Below, piece by piece: positions 1 to 8,239 of a stretch of 36,592 nucleotides of DNA; position 1 is the stretch's first letter, and the number at the start of each line of letters is the position of its first letter. The DNA comes from Coriobacteriia bacterium (GTDB taxonomy: Bacteria > Actinomycetota > Coriobacteriia > Coriobacteriales > JAEZZM01), in contig JAUNLE010000009.1 in assembly GCA_030532415.1 (NCBI GenBank), positions 1 through 36,592 of the forward strand, given 5' to 3'. The notes under the pieces were generated by a model that had not been told where the DNA came from, did not search any database, and was given only the letters and a program-made list of their open reading frames with translations. The position numbers were made by a program, and so were the translations under genes.

Positions 1-3
1 CAT

Positions 4-546
4 TTATAAAGGAGCCTGTTCAGGTGGTAGCAGTTTTAATGCATGCCACATACGCTGCTTTTCGTAACTATCGTCAAGTGACTTGGCAAAACCGCTTAAG
101 TTAAGCACACGTCTGCCCAAACACTCATACAGCTGTCCAAAATTAAAGCTTTCCATCTCAAAGGCTTGAGCGAGCACCTTACTCGATTCAGTATCCAAGC
201 TCACAATACTAATGGGATCGATTACTTCTACCGAAAGTCTAATAAGCTCGCGAGGGAGCAACACTGCTTTTTTCTCAGAATGTATTTCAGTCAGCGAAAC
301 AGAGGATAAAATACTGTAGGCCTTATCTAAATATCCAAGTGCCGACAGCGATTTTTCAAGCGCATCAAGCGCATGAGGGTCAATGAGCTGAGTTTCATCA
401 AATGAATCTTTCGCAAAATTGGCTATAAACAAGACTTCACTTGGTATATTTCCGTCTAAAAGCACGCCGGTATCGCGCAAATCATCAAGCTCTTGCTGTA
501 GTTGTTCTACATATGCTTGTGCGCGTTTTTTATCACTTGTTGCCAT
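4..546 (-). CDS. Hypothetical protein, 180 aa
   Basis: I do not recognise this protein. It is soluble-looking, with no signal peptide or membrane segment, is rather acidic, and begins with a probable helix (residues 6-24, rich in Q, E, L and D). The ATG is at 546-544. A CTCCTT on the plus strand at 557-562 is an AAGGAG Shine-Dalgarno for it, at a rather long 10-nt spacing. It is transcribed divergently from the gene at 620, and only 73 bp separate them. The stop TAA (6-4) is followed at once by ATG (3-1), which could begin another gene beyond the window edge, although no ribosome site precedes that ATG. It is a real gene by length, start context and position; its function is unknown. Confidence 0.7.
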   Translation of the reverse strand: MATSDKKRAQAYVEQLQQELDDLRDTGVLLDGNIPSEVLFIANFAKDSFDETQLIDPHALDALEKSLSALGYLDKAYSILSSVSLTEIHSEKKAVLLPRELIRLSVEVIDPISIVSLDTESSKVLAQAFEMESFNFGQLYECLGRRVLNLSGFAKSLDDSYEKQRMWHALKLLPPEQAPL

Positions 547-619
547 GTGCTGTGTGCTCCTTAGCTTTTGGATACTATTACTATAGCGAAATTTTTCACC
601 TATGAGTTAAGGATGGGGC

Positions 620-2926
620 ATGCCTTACAAGAAACTGCCTAAGATATCGTTTCATCTGCATCTTGTAAACTTGTGCTTTGCACTGTGCCTAGTTTTCTTT
701 TTCTCTTTTGTCGCCCACAGCTTTTTTGCTTTGAATGCGTATGCAGCAAGCACTCAAGAGGCTTCAAGTGATGCCTGGCTTTTGTCGAAGGTCAAAAACC
801 CCGACAACATATTAGTAAGCTTTGAGCCTAAGCCTTTTATGAGCACCGAAGAAGCATTTTCAGCTGAAATTAGTTTAAACGCACTTGGAGGCGATGAAGA
901 ACTATTTGTTCGCCTTGAGCTTAAAGACAGCTCGGGTGTACTGCTTGCATCAAGCGAGCGCAGCTTAAGTGCCTCTCAAAAAAATGCAGATGGCAGCGCA
1001 CACCTTCGCTTACCTTTGATAAACAGCACGCCTGATCCAGCGCAAAAAGGTACTTCTAACATACTAAACAAGCCAAAGCCTGGCTTTTATTCACTTGAGC
1101 TACAGATAGAACTTACGAATAAACAAGCAGGCAGGCAGCAGACTAAAGATAATATAGTTTATAGCTCGAGTCATGCGCTGTACATATACGACGATGCTCA
1201 AGATCCGCTTGCAAGTGCCTTAGTCTTAGAAGTAGAAGTCCCACCCTTGCTTGGTCAAAACCAAATGCCTAACTTGGATTTGATTCAGGACTTTGAAATG
1301 CTTGCTCGTCAGCTTTCTGAACTTATCTATCACCTTAACCAAAGTGAAGAAATGAAACTCACCTTGTCACTTCCCTATGTCACCTTAAAAGACTGGACTA
1401 TGCTTGCTAATCTAGGCAAAGTCCCTTCTCCGCTCGATCTAAACCAGCAGCTTGTGTATAAAAATCTCATCGAGCAAGTTCACCAGGCCTATGAATCAGG
1501 AAAGCTTGACTTCGCTTTTTTGGGATACTCAAATCCGCCCCTTGCCCTCTTGTATGACCAGGCCGATGAAGATTTTGCTGCACTACAAATAAATCCTCAA
1601 ACCTTTGATGACAATCGAGTTGCGCTGGACTTTGAAGGAAAACCCGTGTATGCGGCTGTGCAGTCCGATTTATCTAAAGAAACGGCTGCCCTTCTCAAGA
1701 AAAACAAGATCAACACGATCCTTGCAAGTGCCTCGCAGCTTGATTATGGAGGCAGTGGCGCCGACTTCATGAGCGCAAAAGCGCAGGTTGATGGGCTTGA
1801 AGGAGTGACCTTCTTGCAAAGTTACCCTGACCTTCGCGCCGACTTTCTTCCAAGTGCGCCGGGAAGTTCTTACCAAAAGGTTTTTGAGACCTATCTAAAA
1901 CAAGCTTGTGAAAATGACGAGCTGGCTCAAAGGGCTCAAGAGAATTTACCTGCCCTTATCATGCGCTTTAACATCAACGGAAGTAAGAATGATTTTATAG
2001 CACTCAAAAATATAATCATGCAGGCAGAAGCGCTCCCTTGGATACGCATCGAGAGCCTAGACGAAGTTTCTTCTCTTATGAAAGAGCATCCGGCAAAGCT
2101 TACCTTTACGCTTGACGATTTTACTTCCGCTTCTAATTCACAGTATTACCTTTTGCAAGAAGATGCGCTTGCAAAATTAAACGACTTTAAATCTGCAAGC
2201 AGCGAAAGTACTGCCAACAAAGACCTGATAAGACAATATGAAGCAGATATTTTACAAGCTCAATCAAGATCCTTTGATAAGCTTGGCTCGATTGGACATT
2301 CCAAGCGCTTAGCACTCCTTCAAAATGTGACCAATGGCATTCATGCAATCTTTGCAAGTCTTACGATTAGCACGAATTTTCAACAACTGAAGTCTGCCCA
2401 AGGTAGTGTTCCTATTAAGGTAACTTCGAAAGAAGGCTATGAGCTTAATTTGCTCTTGCGCGCGCAAAGCAACGACACGCTTGAGATTAGCAAGGATGAA
2501 TTTATTGAAGGCGTGGCTATAAGCACGAAGGCAGGAGCCAATTACACCTTAGTACCCATACGCGTTACGAAAACAAACGTACCCCACCATGAGGTAAAAG
2601 TCACAATTTTAGCAGGTACGACCGAAGTGCTTAGCGAGACGATACGATTTGACACCTTGCGCATTGATATTATCCTCGCGCTTGTTTCGATTGCCCTCGT
2701 ATTTATTGCGTTAATAATGTATATGCGAACGCAATTAAGACAGTCACGTGTTACGCTTGCATTACCTAAAAATCCTCAGGAACACGATATTGAGGATCTT
2801 GCCTCAAACCTCTTTGAGGATCGAGTGATGAGCGAGGCAGACGATCCAGAATCACTCAAATTCTGTGGTGATGGAATTGATCCCGAGGAACGTGAACCCG
2901 TAAGTAGTGCACCTGATAAAAAATAG
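620..2926 (+). CDS. Secreted/membrane-anchored protein of unknown function
   Basis: 768 aa. The N-terminus has a long hydrophobic signal segment (about residues 15-43, ending near NAYAAS). A large extracytoplasmic region follows, then one membrane helix at about 682-702 (IDIILALVSIALVFIALIM) and a roughly 65-residue acidic cytoplasmic tail. The layout (signal, big outer region with alpha/beta-like stretches, single C-terminal helix, charged tail) resembles the actinobacterial DUF6049 type of envelope protein, but I cannot confirm homology. The start is ATG 620 with AAGGAT at 609-614. The next gene starts 26 nt after its stop, so the two are probably cotranscribed. Two TACTAT -10-like hexamers lie at 573-584 without a clear -35. 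Topology is fairly sure; function is unknown. Confidence 0.8.
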   Translation: MPYKKLPKISFHLHLVNLCFALCLVFFFSFVAHSFFALNAYAASTQEASSDAWLLSKVKNPDNILVSFEPKPFMSTEEAFSAEISLNALGGDEELFVRLELKDSSGVLLASSERSLSASQKNADGSAHLRLPLINSTPDPAQKGTSNILNKPKPGFYSLELQIELTNKQAGRQQTKDNIVYSSSHALYIYDDAQDPLASALVLEVEVPPLLGQNQMPNLDLIQDFEMLARQLSELIYHLNQSEEMKLTLSLPYVTLKDWTMLANLGKVPSPLDLNQQLVYKNLIEQVHQAYESGKLDFAFLGYSNPPLALLYDQADEDFAALQINPQTFDDNRVALDFEGKPVYAAVQSDLSKETAALLKKNKINTILASASQLDYGGSGADFMSAKAQVDGLEGVTFLQSYPDLRADFLPSAPGSSYQKVFETYLKQACENDELAQRAQENLPALIMRFNINGSKNDFIALKNIIMQAEALPWIRIESLDEVSSLMKEHPAKLTFTLDDFTSASNSQYYLLQEDALAKLNDFKSASSESTANKDLIRQYEADILQAQSRSFDKLGSIGHSKRLALLQNVTNGIHAIFASLTISTNFQQLKSAQGSVPIKVTSKEGYELNLLLRAQSNDTLEISKDEFIEGVAISTKAGANYTLVPIRVTKTNVPHHEVKVTILAGTTEVLSETIRFDTLRIDIILALVSIALVFIALIMYMRTQLRQSRVTLALPKNPQEHDIEDLASNLFEDRVMSEADDPESLKFCGDGIDPEEREPVSSAPDKK

Positions 2927-2952
2927 CACCCAAGGTGCTTTGGAGTTTATTT

Positions 2953-4128
2953 ATGGCGATAGCTAAAAGCGATGGCTTTATATACGTACTTGACACTAAT
3001 GCGATTCTTACCGACGCAAACGTTTTAGATACCTATGGCGACAAATACATTGCCCTTCCCGATACTGTTTTATCAGAGATTGATAAGATCAAGCTCGGAC
3101 GCGCCGATGCAGACACCCGTTTTAATGGTCGCGAATTTTCTCGTATGCTCTTTGAACTTTCAGAAGGAAAGTCCCTTATCAATGGAGTAAGCCTTCCTCA
3201 AGGTGGAGAACTACACGTGCTTACCTTTGATGTGCGCCAAAATATGCCAGAAGGGCTTTCGTCGAAAAGTCCTGATGACCGCATCGTGGCCCAAGCAATT
3301 CGTCTGCAAAAACTCGAAAAGAGCATTGGTGGACAAGCTCGCACCGTATTGCTGGTGACTTCTGATTTAAACATGCTTCTTAAGGCACAGTCTTATGGAC
3401 TAGCTGTTTTGCAACATGAAGACAATATGAACGCTTCTTTCTCAAAGAAATATATTGTCAAGCCTTTTCAAAAGTACAAGACGCCGCTCACTATATTGAC
3501 GATTGCCCTTGCGATATTTTTAGCCACGATTTTTTCGCTCACACGCCTTTCTTCTAACCAAGCAAGCCCGTCAACTGCGCTTACTTCTTTGCCAAGCGAA
3601 TACCGAAACTTTGTAAACGAAAACCAGGCGACCATCGTTGATGCGCTCTTGCTCTTGCAAACACAACCCAATAACACAGCAGCACTTTCAACGGTGGGTA
3701 ACGCCTACTTTAACTTGTATCAAGAAAAAGTGACTGAAGACCCTGCAGCATCGGTAACCTTTGCCGAGCGAGGAACTGAGTACTTCAGCCGAAAGCTTGA
3801 GCAACAACCGCAAGACATTGACAGCCTTGCGAAACTAGGTATTTTATTCTTCTACACGGGAGACACCGACAAAGCAATTAGCACGCTTACCGACGCTTTA
3901 TCCATTGATTCTCGCGATGTGCCCTCAAACTATTACCTTGCCATTATTTATCTACAGGGACGACGTGATTTAGAACAGTCGAAGCAGCTCTTTGAAAATG
4001 TTATAGGCTTTGCAGGAAATCGAGAAGACCTTGTTCAGTACGTACAGTCATCTAAAAACTACATCAAACAGATTGATAATGAGCAGCAAAGACTTGGAAA
4101 TCCTACGCAAGATGGAATCGAGCTATAA
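2953..4128 (+). CDS. PIN-domain protein with membrane helix and TPR repeats
   Basis: 391 aa. Residues 10-157 form a PIN (PhoH-associated type) nuclease-like domain. The expected acidic positions are visible: D14 in LDTN, E42 and D44 in SEID, D108 and D109 in SPDDR, D138 in TSDLN. A single membrane helix follows at about 177-196, then a Ser/Thr-rich linker and TPR-like helices from about 220 to 385 (for example LAKLGILFFYTGDTDKAIST). The predicted layout is a cytoplasmic PIN domain with TPRs outside the membrane. PIN domains are usually Mg-dependent RNases; activity here is inferred. I chose ATG 2953 because TGGAG (2941-2945) sits 7 nt upstream; the in-frame GTG at 2935 has no ribosome site. 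It lies between two unknown genes, just ahead of hypF. Confidence 0.85.
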   Translation: MAIAKSDGFIYVLDTNAILTDANVLDTYGDKYIALPDTVLSEIDKIKLGRADADTRFNGREFSRMLFELSEGKSLINGVSLPQGGELHVLTFDVRQNMPEGLSSKSPDDRIVAQAIRLQKLEKSIGGQARTVLLVTSDLNMLLKAQSYGLAVLQHEDNMNASFSKKYIVKPFQKYKTPLTILTIALAIFLATIFSLTRLSSNQASPSTALTSLPSEYRNFVNENQATIVDALLLLQTQPNNTAALSTVGNAYFNLYQEKVTEDPAASVTFAERGTEYFSRKLEQQPQDIDSLAKLGILFFYTGDTDKAISTLTDALSIDSRDVPSNYYLAIIYLQGRRDLEQSKQLFENVIGFAGNREDLVQYVQSSKNYIKQIDNEQQRLGNPTQDGIEL

Positions 4129-4159
4129 TAACTTGAACCAATAAGGAAGGGGTCAATCT

Positions 4160-4414
4160 ATGTGCACTAATGGCGTTAATACCAACCAACTTAAGGCTAA
4201 TGTTGAGCAAATCGACGAGGTCATTGCACTTTCTCGTCGCTGGACACACCGCGCTTATCACCTAGCAGACGATGCACAATTTGAGCGCTCAAGCAAAAAA
4301 CTTGCCGAGATTCAGGCGCTTTTAGATGAGGTTCGCTCACAGTTTGACGAACTTGAAGATTTAATTGACAAAGATGACGCGGAATTTTCAAGCGGAACTG
4401 TAAATCTCGTTTAA
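4160..4414 (+). CDS. Small helical hypothetical protein, 84 aa
   Basis: I do not recognise this 84-residue protein. It looks mostly helical. Residues 45-74 (KKLAEIQALLDEVRSQFDEL and after) have coiled-coil-like spacing, and the tail is acidic. There is no signal peptide or membrane helix. ATG 4160 is preceded by AAGGAAGGGG about 8 nt upstream, a strong ribosome site. It begins 31 nt after the PIN-TPR gene and ends 6 nt before hypF, so it is probably in the same transcript. The position suggests, without proving, a link to the neighbouring membrane proteins or to hydrogenase maturation. It is not HypA, HypB or a hydrogenase subunit. Confidence 0.75.
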   Translation: MCTNGVNTNQLKANVEQIDEVIALSRRWTHRAYHLADDAQFERSSKKLAEIQALLDEVRSQFDELEDLIDKDDAEFSSGTVNLV

Positions 4415-4420
4415 TTCTGC

Positions 4421-6799
4421 ATGATTGCTCGCGATATATATATTACTGGCATAGTCCAAGGCGTCGGCATGCGCCCAAGCATTATGCGCGTGGCACTGAA
4501 GCACGACATTGCTGGCTGGGTGCTTAATTCTTTGGGCGGCGTACACATTCATGCCTTGGCTGCGCCATCAGTTCTTGACGATTTTGAACAAGAGCTTCAG
4601 GAGAATTTTCCTGTTCAGGCTCGAATCGAAAGCTACACGAGCATTGCTGGACTTATCGAAGCAGAAGACAAACTTGATGAGTTTTTCATCAAGTCATCTG
4701 ATGCGCAAGAGGAAAGTCCTAGTTTTGTTTCTCCCGACATTGCAACTTGTAATGCCTGCGAACAAGAGCTATTTGACCCCAAGAATCGGCGCTATCACTA
4801 TCCTTTTATAAACTGCACAGACTGCGGACCGCGCTACAGTGTTATTGATTCACTTCCCTACGATAGGGCAAACACTTCGATGGCTAGCTTTGAGATGTGT
4901 GATGAGTGTCAAGCAGAATACGATTCATACCACTCTCGTCGTCACCACGCCCAGCCCAATGCTTGTTTTATCTGTGGTCCTCAAATTTCGTTAAGAATCA
5001 AAGATGTCTGCCTTGACGTTCAAGGGCAAAGCTTAGAGGAGCGCCGGCAATCGAGCGACGAGCTTATCGAGCAGGCAGCACAGCTTATTTGTCAAGGTAA
5101 CATTCTTGCGATCAAGGGACTTGGCGGCTATCACCTAGCTTGCGATGCCACAAATGAGCAGGCAGTAGCAGAGCTGCGCACACGCAAACATCGTTTTGGT
5201 AAGGCGCTTGCAGTTATGATGCCAAATCTAAGCACGGCTCAGTCGGTGTGTGATATTCAAGCAAAAGAGGCAGAACTTTTGAGCGCAAGTATTCGACCCA
5301 TCGTGCTTTGCCGTATCAAAGACCTTGACTCAGGTGCTAAAAAAGCCGGTAAAGCCAGCTTAATTGCGCCAAACGTATATCAAGACCTAGTCGAACTTGG
5401 CATCATGCTTCCCTACACCCCGCTTCACCACCTCCTTTTAGCCTCTGTTAAAAGACCACTTGTGATGACAAGTGCAAACTTAAGCGAGGAGCCTTTAGTA
5501 AAAGATGATGACGAAGCCTTGCGCGAGCTTGCGCACCTTGCCGATGCCTTTCTCATGCACAATCGTCCTATTTTGCAGCGTATTGATGATTCAGTAGTGC
5601 GTGTGCTTGGGGATACAGTCCAGCTTATACGCCGTGCTCGAGGCTATGCGCCAGCGCCTTTGAAGCTTCCTAAGTATTTAGATAAGAATGCCCAGATCCT
5701 TGCAGCAGGGCCCGAACAAAAGCATAGTTTCGCACTTTCAAGGCACAACATTGCCTTTGTGAGTGAGCATATAGGCGATATGGAGAACAGAAAAACGCTT
5801 GACGCCTTCTCCGAACGCCTTGAAGGCTATGAGCGCATTTTGCGATATAAGCCCACACACATTGCTGTTGATTCTCATCCCGAATACATATCGACTAAAT
5901 ATGCCCGAGAGCTAGCGGCACAAGACAAGCTTCCCCTTATAGAAGTGCAACATCATCGGGCGCACATTGCAAGTGTGCTTGCAGAACACGCCGTAAGCGA
6001 TACGTGTTTTGGAATTGCCCTGGACGGCACGGGGCTAGGCGACGACCAAAAGCTTTGGGGTGGAGAGATTTTTGTCGGGGATTATAAGGATCTAAAGCGT
6101 GTTGGCCACTTGAGCTACCTTAAGCTTGCGGGTGGGCAAGCTGCAATAAAAAATCCTTGGCGCATAGCGCTTGGCGCCCTGAAAGACTTTGATTTGCTCG
6201 CTCATCCAGGTGCAGCACAATTCATGGCAAGCTTAGATGCACAGGAAAGTTCTCTCGTTCAACGTATGATCGACAAAGGAATCAATACTGCATATGCTTC
6301 TTCGGCAGGACGCCTCCTTGATTCGCTTAGCGCTCTTATAGGCCTGTGCCCACAGGCACGTTACGAGGGGGAGGCGGCAATCGTGCTTGAAGCGTGCGCA
6401 CATCGCCTGGACCATAAAACGCAAAGCTTGGAGCTTAAAGCGCGAAGCTATCTTCCCTATACCTTAAGCTTAAGTGAGGAAGGCGAGCTTAATTCATATC
6501 CCATGTTTAAGGCTTGCCTTGATGACCTTGCACGCAATGTGCGCCCACAGCTTATAAGCTGGCGTATACACCATGCACTTATTCATTCTTTTATCGAAGC
6601 ACTCAAGCCCCTATCAAAGCGCTACAATACTACAATAGTTGCATTGAGCGGCGGTTGTTTTATGAACAGAATTTTGGCCGAAGGCTTTAAGGATGAATTA
6701 ACTAAGCGCGGCTATACGGTACTGAGCAATCAAAACCTGCCGCCCAATGACGGATGTATTTCATATGGCCAACTTGCCTATGCACTCACTCGTATCTGA
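4421..6799 (+). CDS. hypF: HypF, carbamoyltransferase of [NiFe]-hydrogenase maturation
   Basis: 792 aa, usual length for HypF. HypF makes carbamoyl-AMP from carbamoyl phosphate and ATP and transfers the carbamoyl group to the C-terminal cysteine of HypE, the source of the CN ligands. Domains in order: acylphosphatase (residues 1-90, motif GIVQGVGMRP with R18; M17 replaces the usual F); two zinc fingers of form Cx2Cx18Cx2C (C110/C113/C132/C135 and C160/C163/C182/C185); a YrdC-like domain (about 205-400); and a Kae1-like domain with HHRAH at about 511-515 and ALDGTGLGDD after it. No Shine-Dalgarno precedes the ATG, which lies 6 nt after the previous stop, so translation is probably coupled. hypC follows after 12 nt. 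Confidence 0.97.
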   Translation: MIARDIYITGIVQGVGMRPSIMRVALKHDIAGWVLNSLGGVHIHALAAPSVLDDFEQELQENFPVQARIESYTSIAGLIEAEDKLDEFFIKSSDAQEESPSFVSPDIATCNACEQELFDPKNRRYHYPFINCTDCGPRYSVIDSLPYDRANTSMASFEMCDECQAEYDSYHSRRHHAQPNACFICGPQISLRIKDVCLDVQGQSLEERRQSSDELIEQAAQLICQGNILAIKGLGGYHLACDATNEQAVAELRTRKHRFGKALAVMMPNLSTAQSVCDIQAKEAELLSASIRPIVLCRIKDLDSGAKKAGKASLIAPNVYQDLVELGIMLPYTPLHHLLLASVKRPLVMTSANLSEEPLVKDDDEALRELAHLADAFLMHNRPILQRIDDSVVRVLGDTVQLIRRARGYAPAPLKLPKYLDKNAQILAAGPEQKHSFALSRHNIAFVSEHIGDMENRKTLDAFSERLEGYERILRYKPTHIAVDSHPEYISTKYARELAAQDKLPLIEVQHHRAHIASVLAEHAVSDTCFGIALDGTGLGDDQKLWGGEIFVGDYKDLKRVGHLSYLKLAGGQAAIKNPWRIALGALKDFDLLAHPGAAQFMASLDAQESSLVQRMIDKGINTAYASSAGRLLDSLSALIGLCPQARYEGEAAIVLEACAHRLDHKTQSLELKARSYLPYTLSLSEEGELNSYPMFKACLDDLARNVRPQLISWRIHHALIHSFIEALKPLSKRYNTTIVALSGGCFMNRILAEGFKDELTKRGYTVLSNQNLPPNDGCISYGQLAYALTRI

Positions 6800-6811
6800 A
6801 AGGTAAGCGAT

Positions 6812-7066
6812 ATGTGTTTAGCTGTTCCAGCAAAAGTTGTTGATATTCAAGAAAGTGGTATTGCAAGAGTAAACGTTTTAGGTCTTGAGCGTGACGTTGC
6901 AACCATGCTTACACCCCAGCTTAAGGTGGGCGACTATGTCTTGGTGCACGCAGGATTCACCCTTGAAATCGTAAGTGAAGAAGCTGCTCAAGAAACCTAT
7001 GATTTACTCAAAGAATTCCCCGAACTCTTAGGTGACAACAACCCTGAAATTACCCACATGGCATAA
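6812..7066 (+). CDS. hypC: HypC, hydrogenase maturation chaperone
   Basis: 84 aa. HypC carries the Fe(CN)2CO group with HypD and delivers it to the hydrogenase large subunit. The family start MCLAVPAKV is present; C2 is the iron-binding cysteine once Met is removed. The partner histidine is H46 in YVLVHAGF. Length is normal. It begins 12 nt after hypF and is followed by hypD after 74 nt. The C-terminus (after about residue 60) is acidic and variable, as usual in the family. Confidence 0.96.
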   Translation: MCLAVPAKVVDIQESGIARVNVLGLERDVATMLTPQLKVGDYVLVHAGFTLEIVSEEAAQETYDLLKEFPELLGDNNPEITHMA

Positions 7067-7140
7067 TTTGTCACGGTTTTTTAAGCCTTAAGAGCTTAGA
7101 TACCTGTTTGAGTTTAGACACAGCAATCGGAGCAAAACAC

Positions 7141-8229
7141 ATGGATTTATCTATTTTTGCAAACCCTGATCTTACAAAAGCAGAACTTTCACGTATTAAA
7201 GAGCGGGCGGCAGATACAAACATTACCTTGATGGAGGTTTGTGGTACTCATACGGTATCGATAGCGCGCTACGGTTTTAGAACGCTCCTTCCCCATAATA
7301 TTAAGCTGCTTTCAGGGCCTGGCTGTCCGGTTTGCGTAAGTGCAAATGAAGATATTGATACTGCAATCGCGCTTGCCAAACGCGAAAAAACTATCGTGTG
7401 CACCTTTGGCGACATGATGAGAGTCCCTGGCTCTTCAAGTTCACTTGCACAAGAAAAGGCAGGCGGAGCCGACGTGCGCGTAGTATACAGCCCCCTTGAT
7501 GCCTTAGCTGTTGCGAAAGAAAATCCCACTTACGATGTAGTATTTATTGGAGTGGGCTTTGAGACAACCGCCCCTGTTGTGGCTGGAGCTGCCCTGCAAG
7601 CACAGCAAGCAGGGCTGGAAAATTTAAGCGTTCTAGCTATTCATAAAACAATGCCCGGTGCCTTAGAGGCGCTCGTCAATGATCCTAACCTTAAGATTGA
7701 CGGCCTTATTCTTCCTGGTCACGTTTCGGTGGTTACGGGCATTAAGCCCTTTGAATTTTTAGCTGAAAAGTACCAGATACCTGGTGTAATTACAGGATTT
7801 GAGCCACTCGACATTTTAACGGGCATCTATGACCTAGTCGATATGGTAATCGATAAAAAGCCTGCAATTAAAAACGCCTATCCTCGAGGTGTAAGAGATG
7901 AGGGAAACAAGCACGCACAGGCCCTTATAGAGCAAGTCTTTGAACCTTGCGATGTTCAATGGAGAGGGCTTGGCTTGATTCCTCAATCAGGGCTTTGTTT
8001 TAGGCCTGAATTTGCCCACCTTGACGCTCGCAGACGACTCGATTTTGAAGTGGAAGCAACAAGAGAACATAAAGGATGCAAGTGCGGAGAAGTTTTGAAA
8101 GGCCAAATGAGGCCAGAAGCGTGCGCGCTCTTTGATAAAAAATGCTCCCCACAAAACCCAATTGGCCCGTGCATGGTTTCTTCTGAAGGATCATGTTCGG
8201 CTGCGTATCGATATAGAACGATTTCGTAA
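7141..8229 (+). CDS. hypD: HypD, iron-sulfur hydrogenase maturation protein
   Basis: 362 aa. HypD is the [4Fe-4S] scaffold on which, with HypC, the Fe(CN)2CO unit of [NiFe] hydrogenase is assembled. Conserved motifs are MEVCGTHT (C34), SGPGCPVCV (C62, C65), and the cysteine-rich C-terminus (CKCGEVLKGQMRPEAC, then KKC, GPC and GSC) that holds the cluster. I chose ATG 7141 because GGAG (7129-7132) lies 8 nt upstream and the protein then starts at the usual family length; the in-frame TTG at 7108 would add 11 residues without a ribosome site. hypE starts 10 nt after its stop. Confidence 0.96.
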   Translation: MDLSIFANPDLTKAELSRIKERAADTNITLMEVCGTHTVSIARYGFRTLLPHNIKLLSGPGCPVCVSANEDIDTAIALAKREKTIVCTFGDMMRVPGSSSSLAQEKAGGADVRVVYSPLDALAVAKENPTYDVVFIGVGFETTAPVVAGAALQAQQAGLENLSVLAIHKTMPGALEALVNDPNLKIDGLILPGHVSVVTGIKPFEFLAEKYQIPGVITGFEPLDILTGIYDLVDMVIDKKPAIKNAYPRGVRDEGNKHAQALIEQVFEPCDVQWRGLGLIPQSGLCFRPEFAHLDARRRLDFEVEATREHKGCKCGEVLKGQMRPEACALFDKKCSPQNPIGPCMVSSEGSCSAAYRYRTIS

Positions 8230-8239
8230 AAGGAAGCTT

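Noticed and set aside
1-3. ATG on the reverse strand directly after the stop of the first gene
   Set aside because: Could be the start of a further gene, but only the start codon is in the window and no ribosome site precedes it.
4509-4811. 100-codon frame inside hypF
   Set aside because: Out-of-frame shadow of the hypF acylphosphatase and zinc-finger region with no family features.
8132-8239. 36-residue N-terminal extension of hypE
   Set aside because: Overlaps the conserved cysteine-rich end of hypD and is unlike HypE; ATG 8240 has a clear ribosome site.
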